60,459 nucleotides of DNA from contig JAAWRH010000023.1 in NCBI GenBank assembly GCA_022800935.1, forward strand, positions 1 through 60,459. The letters run 5' to 3'. A program made the translations under genes and the position numbers. The DNA comes from Oscillospiraceae bacterium. Lineage in GTDB: Bacteria > Bacillota > Clostridia > Oscillospirales > Ruminococcaceae. The notes below the pieces were generated by a model. It was not told where the DNA came from. It saw only the letters and a list, made by a program, of their open reading frames with translations, and made no database searches. Shown one piece after another: positions 26,114 through 34,474 of the stretch (position 1 is its first letter; the number at the start of each line of letters is the position of its first letter).

Positions 26114-26157
26114 TATAAATTTTCCTCCTTCACCCAAAATAAGGGTGAAAGGAGGAA
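26114..26157 (+). promoter_or_regulatory. Ribosome-site-sequestering hairpin before the LCP-like gene
   Basis: The left arm 26122-26135 is complementary to the right arm 26143-26157 (one bulged base, 7-nt loop), and the right arm contains the whole AAAGGAGG ribosome binding site of the ATG at 26163. A TATAAA at 26114-26119 would place the transcript start at or just inside the left arm, so the mRNA would begin with this hairpin. That would block translation until it is opened by heat, protein or another RNA. Confidence 0.55.
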
Positions 26158-26162
26158 CTTTC

Positions 26163-27155
26163 ATGAACCGGAAGCGCAGAAAAAAGCCCAAAACCCTCGG
26201 ACAGATTTACCGCCGGAGCTTCTTTCTCTCATTTTCCATCTGTTTGCTGGTTCTCTGCTCGGTCACGGCGTTTTTTGTACTCAGCGGAGGAAATATCCTT
26301 TCGGGAGAAGCGGAGCCTGTCCAGGGTTCGGCGGAGGTTCCCTATCCTGTTTCCGGCAGCGCGGTTCCCTCCCTTTCCGCCCAGGAAGCCGACTGCCTCA
26401 CTGTGCTGTTTATGGGCGTCAAGGACAGCGACAGCGTTTCCAACACCTATCTTCTGGCCCGATTTGACCCCGTCAGGGGCCGGATTCCGGTGGTGTCCCT
26501 GCCCCCACAGACGATGGTGGTAAGGCCGGACGGCGATTCCACCCCCCATCCCCTGTGGGAAACCTACCGATACGGGGGACGTTCCCTGGCCGTGAAGGCC
26601 CTTTCCAACACCCTGGGGGTGCCCATAGACCGGTATGTGGTCATAGACCAGAAAAGCTTTCAGCAGGCGGCGGAGTGGCTCGGCCCAGTGCAATATGCCC
26701 TCCGGTACGCGCTGAACTATCAGGATGAGGAGCGGAGCATCCGCCTTTCCCAAGGGCTCCAGCTGGTGGATGGGCAGAAGGCGCTGGACATTGTCACTTA
26801 TCCCAGCTATGCGGGCGGTGAGACCACCCGAAGCGAGATTATGGCGGAGCTGGCGGTCAAGATCATCGGCGACAAGCTTTCCCTGGCCTCCTCCCCGGCG
26901 GTGGAGAGCCTGTTCAAGAAGATTGTCAACCGGGTGGAAACAGACATCACCTATATGGACTTTGAAACCCGCCGGGCCGCTGCCGCCGCCATGTCCGGAA
27001 AGGACGCAGCCATTCAGCTGCCCCTGGACGGCGGCTGGCCCAACACCAAAGAATACCGCCTTTCCCAAAACTTTTTGCAGCAGATACAGACCTATTTCGG
27101 GACGGAGGAGAAGGGGGAGGACAGACCGTCCGACTCCTCCGAGGAAAACCATTAA
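26163..27155 (+). CDS. Divergent LytR-CpsA-Psr (LCP) family protein
   Basis: 330-aa membrane-anchored protein: a basic N-terminus, one membrane segment (about 20-42), then an external LCP-like domain (about 75-310). LCP enzymes attach teichoic acids or capsules to peptidoglycan. Here two conserved patches are changed: the usual Arg-Ser-Asp is Val92-Ser93-Asn94 and the Ser-Ile-Pro-Arg-Asp-Thr block is Ser-Leu-Pro-Pro-Gln-Thr (112-117). It may have lost transferase activity. ATG at 26163 is chosen for its GAAAGGAGG at normal distance. The rubrerythrin gene follows after 23 bp. Confidence 0.75.
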   Translation: MNRKRRKKPKTLGQIYRRSFFLSFSICLLVLCSVTAFFVLSGGNILSGEAEPVQGSAEVPYPVSGSAVPSLSAQEADCLTVLFMGVKDSDSVSNTYLLARFDPVRGRIPVVSLPPQTMVVRPDGDSTPHPLWETYRYGGRSLAVKALSNTLGVPIDRYVVIDQKSFQQAAEWLGPVQYALRYALNYQDEERSIRLSQGLQLVDGQKALDIVTYPSYAGGETTRSEIMAELAVKIIGDKLSLASSPAVESLFKKIVNRVETDITYMDFETRRAAAAAMSGKDAAIQLPLDGGWPNTKEYRLSQNFLQQIQTYFGTEEKGEDRPSDSSEENH

Positions 27156-27178
27156 AATGTACAAAGGAGAGATGTTCC

Positions 27179-27712
27179 ATGGAACTGAAAGGAAGCCGTA
27201 CCGAGGCCAATCTCTATTCCGCGTTTGCGGGGGAGTCCCAGGCGATGACCAAGTACCGCATTTTTGCGGAAAAGGCCAGAAAGGAGGGCTACGAGGGGAT
27301 TGCAAGTATCTTTGAGGAGACCGCCCGCAATGAACAGGCCCACGCGGCCATCTGGCTGAGGTATATCCACGGGGGGAACCTGAGGGACACGGAGGCAAAC
27401 CTTTCCGATGCCCAGCAGGGAGAACACTTTGAGTGGACCTCCATGTATGCCGACTATGCCAAGATTGCCAAGGAGGAGGGCTTTGACGAAATCGCCCGGC
27501 GGTTTGAGCTGGTGGGCGGCGTGGAAAAGCGCCACGACAGCAGATATCAGAAATATCTGGACGAGATCAAGCGGCAGGAGGTCTTCCAGAAGTCCCAGTC
27601 CATTCAGTGGATTTGTATGAACTGCGGATTTCTCTACGCCGGGGAGACCGCGCCCAAGGTCTGCCCGGTTTGCAGCCATCCCCAGTCCTATTTTGAACCG
27701 GTGCAGAAATAA
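27179..27712 (+). CDS. rbr: Rubrerythrin
   Basis: 177-aa peroxide-reducing diiron protein of anaerobes. The ferritin-like four-helix domain (about 1-135) has the ExxH-type motifs (ARNEQAHAAIW, GGVEKRHDSRY), and the C-terminal rubredoxin-like domain has two CxxC knuckles (CMNCGFLY and CPVCSHPQ). It protects the cytoplasm from hydrogen peroxide using electrons from rubredoxin or NADH oxidoreductases. It is 23 bp after the LCP-like gene with its own AAAGGAGAG; a strong terminator follows. Confidence 0.95.
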   Translation: MELKGSRTEANLYSAFAGESQAMTKYRIFAEKARKEGYEGIASIFEETARNEQAHAAIWLRYIHGGNLRDTEANLSDAQQGEHFEWTSMYADYAKIAKEEGFDEIARRFELVGGVEKRHDSRYQKYLDEIKRQEVFQKSQSIQWICMNCGFLYAGETAPKVCPVCSHPQSYFEPVQK

Positions 27713-27730
27713 AAAAATCAGCAAAAAACG

Positions 27731-27771
27731 GACCCGTCCGCTGCATTCCAAGCCTGTGCAGCGGGCGGGTC
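27731..27771 (+). terminator. Terminator after rubrerythrin
   Basis: 15-bp stem (27731-27745 with 27757-27771; one G/T position), then TATTTTT. Confidence 0.9.
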
Positions 27772-27794
27772 TATTTTTGGGCTTCATATTCAGA

Positions 27795-28442
27795 TTACAG
27801 CAAAAGACGCTCCAGTTCTTCGGCGCTTTCACAGATTTCCTGGGCCTGCTCCGCCTCCAGGACGCTCCTGTCCCGGAAGCCCCACAGCACCCCGATGGAG
27901 TGGAGCCCGGCATTTTTGGCGGTGCGGATATCCGTCTCCGAGTCGCCTATGTAGACAACCTTCTCCCTTGAAATGTCCATGGCCTCCAGCGCCATCCAGA
28001 CGGCGGTGGGGTCCGGCTTTCTGGGGACGCCGGGGCGGTCCCCCCAGGCGAGGTCAAACATTCCCGGAAACAGCGCGTCACAGATGCGCTGTACCGAGGC
28101 GTGGGGCTTGTTGGAGAGCACCGCCAGGCGCATTCCCCTTTGCTTCAACGTTAGGAGCAGCCCGGCAATGCCGGGATAGGGGACGGTTTCGTCCAGAAGA
28201 TGCTGCTGGTAATCCCTTTTATACAGCTCAAACAGCCGGTCCAGCTCCTCCAGAGGAACCTCATGGGGCAGAGACCGCTCCACCAGCCGCCTAACGCCAT
28301 TGCCCACAAACTGCCGGACCTCATCCAGGGTCCGGGGCGGGTATCCTTCGGCGGAGAGGGTGCGGTTGACGCTGGAGGCCAGGTCGGCCAGGGAATTGAT
28401 CAGTGTGCCGTCCAGGTCAAAGACGGCGGCTTCCCATTTCAT
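27795..28442 (-). CDS. HAD phosphatase, Gph/PpaX type
   Basis: 215-aa haloacid dehalogenase-family phosphatase with the nucleophile motif FDLDGTLINS at residues 8-17, a helical cap domain, the motif-II SNKPH and the motif-III/IV stretch VVYIGDSETDIRTAKNAG. This is the layout of phosphoglycolate phosphatases and the pyrophosphatase PpaX; the true substrate is uncertain. AAAGGA lies 10 bases before the ATG. Single gene, leftward. Confidence 0.9.
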   Translation of the reverse strand: MKWEAAVFDLDGTLINSLADLASSVNRTLSAEGYPPRTLDEVRQFVGNGVRRLVERSLPHEVPLEELDRLFELYKRDYQQHLLDETVPYPGIAGLLLTLKQRGMRLAVLSNKPHASVQRICDALFPGMFDLAWGDRPGVPRKPDPTAVWMALEAMDISREKVVYIGDSETDIRTAKNAGLHSIGVLWGFRDRSVLEAEQAQEICESAEELERLLL

Positions 28443-28465
28443 TGGTTATCAGTCCTTTTCATCAC

Positions 28466-28512
28466 AAAAACAGGGCAAAAAACTTGAGTAAATGGTTTTA
28501 GGCCCTGTTTTT
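28466..28512 (-). terminator. Terminator of the prfA-aminopeptidase operon
   Basis: 11-bp perfect stem AAAAACAGGGC/GCCCTGTTTTT (28466-28476 with 28502-28512). Confidence 0.75.
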
Positions 28513-28556
28513 GTGTCATTGGTTGACAGATTCTCCGTATCCTTCAAACGGTATGA

Positions 28557-29966
28557 TTATGCCCTCGCCTCCGCAAACGCCTTAAATGCCCTGTAAGTGC
28601 TGTAAACATCAATTTTGGAAACAATCTCAAAGGGTGAGTGCATGGAAAGCACCGGAACCCCCAGGTCCACCGTGTCCACGTTCAGCTCGGCAATGAACTT
28701 GGCAACCGTTCCGCCGCCGCCCACATCTACCTTGCCCAGCTCGCCGGACTGCCACAGCACGTCCGCCTCTCCCAGGATGCGCCGCACCCACGCCATGTAT
28801 TCGGCGGAGGCGTCGTTGGTGCCCCCCTTGCCGCCGGAGCCGGTGTACTTGGTGATGACCACGCCGTAGTTCAGCCGGGCGGAGTTGGAAAGCTCCGTCA
28901 CCTCCGGATAAACCGGGTCATGGGCGCAGTTGACATCCGCCGAGAAGCACTTGGAATGGGAGAGCACCGTCCGCACCGCAATGCCGTAGGGGGCGGCCAG
29001 GTCCTCCAGGAAGTACCGCATAAAGGCGGACTTCATGCCAGTGTTGCCCTCGCTGCCGATCTCCTCCTTGTCGGCAAAGACAGTCACATGGGTGTACTCC
29101 GGGTCGGTTACGTCCAGGGCGGCCCGCAGGGAGGTGTAGGCGCACACCCGGTCGTCGTGGCCATAGCAGCCGATCATGCTCTGGTCCAGCCCCACATCCC
29201 GCGCCGGTCCGGCGGGGACCATGGTCAGCTCGGCGGAGAGGAAGTCCCCCTCTACAATGCCGTATTTGTCGTGGAGAATCTTCATCATGTTCAGCTTGAC
29301 CTTTTCGCTGGCCTTGTCGTCCTTAAAGGGCAGGGAGCCGATGAGGATATGGAACTTCTCCGCGTCAAACAGCTTAGCGGCCGTCTTTTTGTCCTGCTCC
29401 TTGGCCAGGTGGGGCAGCAGATCGGTGATGCAGAATACCGGGTCTCCCTCGTCCTCGCCGATGGTGACGGTCACAGTGCTTCCGTCCTTGCGGCAGACCA
29501 CCCCGTGGAGGGCCAAGGGCAGGGTGGGCCACTGGAATTTTTTGATGCCCCCGTAATAGTGGGTCCGCAGATAGGCAAGGCCGGTATCCTCCATCAGGGG
29601 ATGGGGTTTGAGGTCCAGGCGAGGGGAATCGATATGGCTTGCCATAATGCGCACCCCCTCCGACAAGGGACGGCGGCCAATGGTGGCAAACAGCAGGGAT
29701 TTGTTCCGGTTGTTCAAATACACCTTTTCTCCGCTGGTGTACTTTTTGCCGTTTTCAAAGGGCCGGTATCCGGCCTTCTCCAGAATGGCGACGGTCTCCT
29801 GCACCGCCTCCCGCTCAATTTTGGCCTTGGTGAGGAACTCCTTGTAGCCCCTGGCGAATTCATCCGCCCTTTGGTATTCCTCCTGGGTAAAGGCTTCCGC
29901 GCCGTCCTTCCCCTCGAATAAGATTTCTTCGGCCAAAAGCTGGCCCTCGGTTTTTTTCTCGTCCAT
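28557..29966 (-). CDS. M18 aspartyl aminopeptidase
   Basis: 469-aa cytoplasmic metallo-aminopeptidase of family M18 (ApeA/DAP type), which removes N-terminal acidic or neutral residues from peptides. Metal ligands are recognisable in MASHIDSPRLDLKPHP, CYGHDDRVCAYTSL and FADKEEIGSEGNTGMKS. AAAGGAG lies 9 bases before the ATG. It is the last gene of the six-gene leftward operon, 33 bp after the lytic transglycosylase, with a terminator downstream. Confidence 0.93.
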   Translation of the reverse strand: MDEKKTEGQLLAEEILFEGKDGAEAFTQEEYQRADEFARGYKEFLTKAKIEREAVQETVAILEKAGYRPFENGKKYTSGEKVYLNNRNKSLLFATIGRRPLSEGVRIMASHIDSPRLDLKPHPLMEDTGLAYLRTHYYGGIKKFQWPTLPLALHGVVCRKDGSTVTVTIGEDEGDPVFCITDLLPHLAKEQDKKTAAKLFDAEKFHILIGSLPFKDDKASEKVKLNMMKILHDKYGIVEGDFLSAELTMVPAGPARDVGLDQSMIGCYGHDDRVCAYTSLRAALDVTDPEYTHVTVFADKEEIGSEGNTGMKSAFMRYFLEDLAAPYGIAVRTVLSHSKCFSADVNCAHDPVYPEVTELSNSARLNYGVVITKYTGSGGKGGTNDASAEYMAWVRRILGEADVLWQSGELGKVDVGGGGTVAKFIAELNVDTVDLGVPVLSMHSPFEIVSKIDVYSTYRAFKAFAEARA

Positions 29967-29999
29967 TTTTGTATGCTCCTTTCAGCTTTTGCCGCCCTG

Positions 30000-30617
30000 T
30001 CAGTAGGTTGGCAGTTCGTACAGCTCCTGATAGATATCCCTGGTCTCCAGCACCCGGCTGACATAGGCGTTGGTGTCCCCAAAGGGAATCACCTGGAGGG
30101 ATTCCCCATCCGAGGAATAGTCCGGGTCCTGGAGCCATTTTTTTACATTTCCCCACCCGGCGTGGTAGGCGCACAGCGCCACGTCCGGCGTTTTGAACTC
30201 ATCCAAAAAAAGGGAGAGGAGGTAAACACCGTATTTGACGTTGACCTCCGGGTCGAACAGGTCGTCCGCCGTCACCTGAGCGTCCTCCTTTTCCCGGTAG
30301 ACCGCCCATTCCAGGGTAGGGCCCTGTATCTGCATCAGCCCCCGCGCATCCACATTGGAGACCGCGTCGGGCTGGAACCCGCTTTCGTTTTTGATTACCG
30401 CGTAGACCAGCGCCTCGTCCACTTGATAGTCTTTGCAGTATTCCGTTACCAATTCGCTGTATTTCAGCGGATAGGCGGAATTGTAGTAGTTATCCTCTGC
30501 CTTTTTCAGCAAGGATGAGGCCGCCGTTATCCCCGCCGCCGCCAGCACAGCCAGCAGCAGCGCCGGGAAAACCAGGGGGAAAAATCTTCTGCGCCGCCTT
30601 TTGCGGATACGGGCCAA
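30000..30617 (-). CDS. Membrane-anchored lytic transglycosylase (SLT domain)
   Basis: 205-aa peptidoglycan-cleaving enzyme. A basic start (RIRKRRRRRFF) and one membrane helix (about 12-32) are followed by an SLT domain with the catalytic Glu in VIKNESGF, then GLMQIQGPTLEWA and CAYHAGWGNV. I use the TTG at 30617 rather than the longer frame: the sequence GGGAGGTGA sits 8 bases upstream, and this avoids a 165-bp overlap with coaE. That same ribosome site contains the coaE stop codon, so translation of the two genes is tightly coupled. Confidence 0.85.
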   Translation of the reverse strand: MARIRKRRRRRFFPLVFPALLLAVLAAAGITAASSLLKKAEDNYYNSAYPLKYSELVTEYCKDYQVDEALVYAVIKNESGFQPDAVSNVDARGLMQIQGPTLEWAVYREKEDAQVTADDLFDPEVNVKYGVYLLSLFLDEFKTPDVALCAYHAGWGNVKKWLQDPDYSSDGESLQVIPFGDTNAYVSRVLETRDIYQELYELPTY

Positions 30618-30622
30618 GCCAG

Positions 30623-31351
30623 TCACCTCCCGAATGTTGTCAGGTTCCCTTTCCTGGGCCCTGAGTTCTGCGTTCTGTGCCGCTGCCGCCTGCGGCAAAA
30701 CAGCCTTTCCCTTTGGGGGAACAGTCCGAGCCACAGTGCCATCCGGAAAATTTCCCGCTCCAGCCGTTGGCGGTGCGCGCCGTTCCACAGCACAAATTGG
30801 GAATGGAGGCGGTAAAAGCTATCGGGGAGCTGGCTGTTCAGCCGCTTTTCCGCCGCCTCCCGGCTGATGCCGTCTCGTGCGCAGATTCGTTCCACGCGAA
30901 GCTCCCGCGGAGCCAGCACCGAGGCAATCAAGCCGCACATCCGGTCTGCGCCGCTTTCAAAGAGGGTGGGGGCGTCCAGAATGATTCCCTTCACCCCCTC
31001 CTCCTGGGAATACGCCTGAATCTGCCGGGCTATCTCCTCCACGATAAAGGGCAGGATGGTGTGGTTGAGCTTTTCCACCCTGGCGGCATCGCCGAATACA
31101 AGCCCGCCCAGCTTTCTCCGGTCCAAGCCGCCGCCAGGGAGAAGGATATCCCGCCCGAAAACCTCCGTGAGCTTTTCCAGACATAGGGAGCCGGGCTCCA
31201 CCACCTGACGGGCCACCAGGTCCGCATCGATAAGCCGCAGACTTTCCCCAAAATCCCCTGCGCGAAGGAGGGCGCAGACGGTGCTTTTCCCGGAACCGGA
31301 GGGCCCGGTAAGGCCGAGAACCCAGGGATTTTCCCTTTCGGAACGCTTCAT
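30623..31351 (-). CDS. coaE: Dephospho-CoA kinase
   Basis: 242-aa final enzyme of coenzyme A synthesis, phosphorylating dephospho-CoA at the ribose. P-loop GLTGPSGSGKST is at the N-terminus, followed by LIDADLVARQVVEPGS and ILDAPTLFESG, in normal order. The protein is about 40 residues longer than typical CoaE because of a basic C-terminal tail (LFCRRRQRHRTQ...), which may be disordered. GGAGGAG precedes the ATG. It sits 15 bp after the sua5 gene and ends within the ribosome site of the next gene. Confidence 0.93.
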   Translation of the reverse strand: MKRSERENPWVLGLTGPSGSGKSTVCALLRAGDFGESLRLIDADLVARQVVEPGSLCLEKLTEVFGRDILLPGGGLDRRKLGGLVFGDAARVEKLNHTILPFIVEEIARQIQAYSQEEGVKGIILDAPTLFESGADRMCGLIASVLAPRELRVERICARDGISREAAEKRLNSQLPDSFYRLHSQFVLWNGAHRQRLEREIFRMALWLGLFPQRERLFCRRRQRHRTQNSGPRKGNLTTFGR

Positions 31352-31366
31352 GCTTCTCCTCCCCTG

Positions 31367-32392
31367 CTACAGCTTTTGAATGGTAAAGGCAGCCGCCCTG
31401 GCAATGCGGTTGAACACCGCCATTCCCACCCCTGTCTTTTTGGGGCAGCGGGCATAGACCAGCTCAGCGCCCCGGTCGTCCAGCTCCCGCAGGCATTCAA
31501 ACAGCCTTTGGGCCTGTTCCTCCGGGGTCTCCCCCATGAGGAGATAGGGCTTTTTCAGTCCGGACGCCTCCGGACCAAAGGCCAGGGCCCATATGTTTTT
31601 CCCATGCTGGCCGTTGACAAAGCGGACGAACTCCTCCGCGCTTCCCTCCAGCAGGACCACCCGCGCCTTGGGGGCGTAATGCTTGTACTTCATCCCCGGC
31701 GAGGAGGGCTTTACCCCCTCCTCCAGCTTGGAGAGGACGGCGTTGTCCACCGCCACGTCCCCCAGCACGCCGCAGAGCTGCTCCAAGGTGATAAAACCGG
31801 GGCGGAGCAGCCGGGGGGTGTCCTCCGCCAGGGTGATCACTGTGGATTCCACCCCCACCTGACAGGGACCGCCGTCCACAATGGCCTCCACCCTTCCGGA
31901 AAGGTCCTCCACACAGCGGCGGGCGTTGGTGGGGCTGGGGCTTCCGGCCAGGTTGGCGGAGGGGGCGGCGATGGGCAGTCCGCTCTCCCGGATGATGGCT
32001 GCCCCCACGGGATGGGAGGGAAAGCGGACCGCCACCGTATCCAGTCCCGCGGAGACCACGTCGGGGATTACCTCCCGCTTGGGCAGGATCATGGTCAGCG
32101 GTCCAGGCCAGAAAGCCTCCGCCAGGTCGATGGCCTTGTGGGGGACATACCGGACAATCTTCGGCAGGTCCCCCAGCGCCTCAATGTGGACAATCAGCGG
32201 ATTGTCCGGGGGGCGGTTTTTCGCCTGAAAAATCCGCGCCGCCGCCGCAGGGTCCAGGGCGTTGGCGGCCAGCCCGTAGACGGTTTCGGTGGGGATAGCC
32301 ACAAGTCCGCCCCCCCGCAGGATGACGGCGGCCCTCTGTACCGCTTCCCGGTCTTGCTGCGGGTCTCTGACCCGCAACAGTATTGTTTCCAT
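31367..32392 (-). CDS. L-threonylcarbamoyladenylate synthase (Sua5)
   Basis: 341-aa enzyme that makes threonylcarbamoyl-AMP from threonine, bicarbonate and ATP for the t6A37 modification of tRNA. The YrdC domain (about 5-200) includes AIPTETVYGLAANAL and KNRPPDNPLIVHI; the extra C-terminal Sua5 domain starts near SPGMKYKHYAPKARVVLL. ATG at 32392 is preferred over GTG at 32401, which overlaps the GAGGTG ribosome site. It is in the operon with prfA, and functionally linked to mtaB at 35493, which modifies t6A further. Confidence 0.93.
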   Translation of the reverse strand: METILLRVRDPQQDREAVQRAAVILRGGGLVAIPTETVYGLAANALDPAAAARIFQAKNRPPDNPLIVHIEALGDLPKIVRYVPHKAIDLAEAFWPGPLTMILPKREVIPDVVSAGLDTVAVRFPSHPVGAAIIRESGLPIAAPSANLAGSPSPTNARRCVEDLSGRVEAIVDGGPCQVGVESTVITLAEDTPRLLRPGFITLEQLCGVLGDVAVDNAVLSKLEEGVKPSSPGMKYKHYAPKARVVLLEGSAEEFVRFVNGQHGKNIWALAFGPEASGLKKPYLLMGETPEEQAQRLFECLRELDDRGAELVYARCPKKTGVGMAVFNRIARAAAFTIQKL

Positions 32393-32416
32393 AGCAAACA
32401 CCTCGTATCAAATGCC

Positions 32417-33487
32417 TCAGGACTGGGACTTCAGCTTTTCGGCCTGGTCATAGGTGATAAGCGCGTCTATCACTTCATCCAAATCCCCGTTCATCACACT
32501 GTCCAACCGGTATATCGTCAGGCCAATCCGGTGGTCGGTCAGCCGTCCCTGGGGGAAGTTATAGGTCCGTATCCGCTCGGAGCGGTCCCCGGTTCCCACC
32601 TGGGATTTCCGCTGGCTGGCAATCCTTTCGTCCTGTTCCCGCTGCTTTATCTCATAGAGGCGGGAGCGGAGAATTTTCATTGCCTTGTCCTTGTTCTTGT
32701 ACTGACTGCGTTCATCCTGGCACTCCACCACAATCCCCGTGGGCAGGTGGGTGATGCGGATGGCGGATTCCGTCTTGTTGATATGCTGGCCCCCCGCGCC
32801 ACTGGAACGGAAGGTGTCTATCTGGAGGTCTCCGGGGTTGACGTCAACCTCCACCTCCTCCACCTCCGGCAGGATGGCTACCGTCACGGTAGAGGTGTGG
32901 ACCCGCCCCGCGGATTCCGTCTCCGGCACCCGCTGCACCCGGTGGACCCCGCTTTCAAACTTCAGCCGAGAGTAGGCCCCCTCCCCGTCGATGGAGAAGC
33001 TGATTTCCTTGTATCCCCCCAGCTCGGTCTCGTTGGCGTTTAACACCTCTGATTTCCAGCCCCGCCGCTCGGCGTACATGCTGTACATCCGGTAGAGGGA
33101 ACCCGCAAAGAGGGCGGCTTCCTCTCCCCCCGCCCCGCCCCGTATCTCCACAATGACGTTTTTATCGTCGTTGGGGTCGCGGGGCAGCAGGAGGATTTTC
33201 AGCTCTTCAGCGCAGCGCTCCTCCTCCTCCCTGGAGGTGAGGAGCTGTTCCTGGGCCATTTCGTGCAGTTCCTTATCCAGACCGCCCTCGGCCAGCAGCT
33301 CCTTAGCCTCGGCATGGGCGTCGCTGGCCCTGCGGTACTCCTGATATTTCTCCACAATAGGGGTCAGATTTTTATATTCCCGCATCAGACTGCGGTACTG
33401 CTCGTTATCCGCGATAACCGACGGATCGGTCAGCTTCAGGCTTATCTCCTGATACCGGTTCTCCACATCCTTTAATTTATCCAGCAT
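32417..33487 (-). CDS. prfA: Peptide chain release factor 1
   Basis: 356-aa class I release factor that terminates translation at UAA and UAG. The peptidyl-transferase motif is intact ([20 protein letters not shown], Gln in GGQ), and the length and surrounding sequence ([20 protein letters not shown]) are standard. It starts 4 bp after the DUF951 gene and is followed after 24 bp by sua5, an order common in clostridia. The methylase gene prmC is not adjacent. Confidence 0.97.
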   Translation of the reverse strand: MLDKLKDVENRYQEISLKLTDPSVIADNEQYRSLMREYKNLTPIVEKYQEYRRASDAHAEAKELLAEGGLDKELHEMAQEQLLTSREEEERCAEELKILLLPRDPNDDKNVIVEIRGGAGGEEAALFAGSLYRMYSMYAERRGWKSEVLNANETELGGYKEISFSIDGEGAYSRLKFESGVHRVQRVPETESAGRVHTSTVTVAILPEVEEVEVDVNPGDLQIDTFRSSGAGGQHINKTESAIRITHLPTGIVVECQDERSQYKNKDKAMKILRSRLYEIKQREQDERIASQRKSQVGTGDRSERIRTYNFPQGRLTDHRIGLTIYRLDSVMNGDLDEVIDALITYDQAEKLKSQS

Positions 33488-33491
33488 TCCG

Positions 33492-33683
33492 TTATTCTTC
33501 CTCTCCTCGCCGATACAGCTTTTTGATCCTTTTTTCCACCTTCGCCCTTGGGGTCATGACCTCGTGTCCGCAGGTGGTACAGCGGATTTTAAAGTCCATT
33601 CCCACCCGCAGCACCTCAAACTGATATCCCCCGCAGGGATGGGGCTTTTTCATTGTCAGGATATCTCCTACCTGAACGTCCAT
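33492..33683 (-). CDS. DUF951 small zinc-ribbon-like protein
   Basis: 63-aa conserved protein of the DUF951 family: [20 protein letters not shown], then [16 protein letters not shown] with a CxxC pair and a basic tail. The family is common next to prfA or ribosomal protein genes in Firmicutes, suggesting a translation-linked nucleic-acid-binding role that has not been proved. The ATG at 33683 has GGAGG 7 bases upstream, better than the ATG at 33704. First gene of the six-gene operon. Confidence 0.88.
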   Translation of the reverse strand: MDVQVGDILTMKKPHPCGGYQFEVLRVGMDFKIRCTTCGHEVMTPRAKVEKRIKKLYRRGEEE

Positions 33684-33918
33684 ACTGCCACCTCCGACCG
33701 GCATGTCAAATATTGTTTTTGAAACTCTGATAAATTATAGCACAAAATACGCCGCATGTGTAGCGGGAATGTGAATTTCCCGCGGGAATTGATTTTAGAG
33801 CTGTATACTGTATGCTGTATTTTATTGGTAATTCCTCTCTGAAGGAATGAACCGGCAAAAAAGCCGGATACTATAACCGTTCCTCCCGCAAAATTTTCAG
33901 CCGTAAGGAGTGGTCAAT

Positions 33919-34290
33919 ATGAACGTCAACCCGGCACAGTCATACATTACCTGTGAATTTGAATCAGTGGACCTGGCGGAGCTGAGCATAGGCCGGCTGG
34001 TAAAGGGAACGGGCGGAATCCGGTCCGTAACCATGCGCCGCCGTCAACAGCGCCCGCAGCAGCAGTATTCCATTCTTCCCCCAGTCACCCCCGCTATCGA
34101 CAGCTCCTCTGTCTATCCCATAGCCGCCGATCCCTATGGAATGTTTGCCGTTCTAAAGGACCCGGACAGGGTTCTGGAGCCGGAGCTGACCCGCAGCGTC
34201 ACCGCCGAATTCCGCTGCAACCGGAAAAATGCCCGCAGTATCGCCGCACAGCTCACCAGCCTTGGAGCGACCCATATCCGCATTCATTAA
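33919..34290 (+). CDS. Small protein of unknown function
   Basis: 123-aa protein that I do not recognise. ATG at 33919 has AAGGAG 8 bases upstream. The sequence is soluble-looking, with a basic, glutamine-rich linker (MRRRQQRPQQQYSIL) between two beta-rich parts; the first reads SYITCEFESVDLAELSIGRL and the last ends FRCNRKNARSIAAQLTSLGA. The two outer parts could be related halves of one fold, possibly a ferredoxin-like pair. An upstream hairpin CCGGC/GCCGG and a 7-bp tandem repeat (CTGTAT units) precede it. It is 184 bp before the S1 protein gene, on the same strand. Confidence 0.65.
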   Translation: MNVNPAQSYITCEFESVDLAELSIGRLVKGTGGIRSVTMRRRQQRPQQQYSILPPVTPAIDSSSVYPIAADPYGMFAVLKDPDRVLEPELTRSVTAEFRCNRKNARSIAAQLTSLGATHIRIH

Positions 34291-34474
34291 CAGCGGGCGC
34301 CTGTTCCCAAAACAATTTGCCCCTTCGCAACCTCCGCAAAGCCCATAAAAAAGGAATGGAATCTCCCTTTCCGGCATAGAGATAGGATATCCGCCGAAAA
34401 GAAAAAACAACCCTCAGCATACAGCCCAGGACGGCGCAAAGGGGAGAAAAGCAGGAAAGGATTGATACTTCAAT

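Noticed and set aside
30618-30788. Longer N-terminus for the lytic transglycosylase
   Set aside because: It would overlap coaE by about 165 bp, and the TTG at 30617 has a near-perfect ribosome site.
33800-33825. Three tandem CTGTAT units (7-bp period) before the 123-aa gene
   Set aside because: Too short to call a functional repeat; no matching -35 for a sporulation promoter was found around them.
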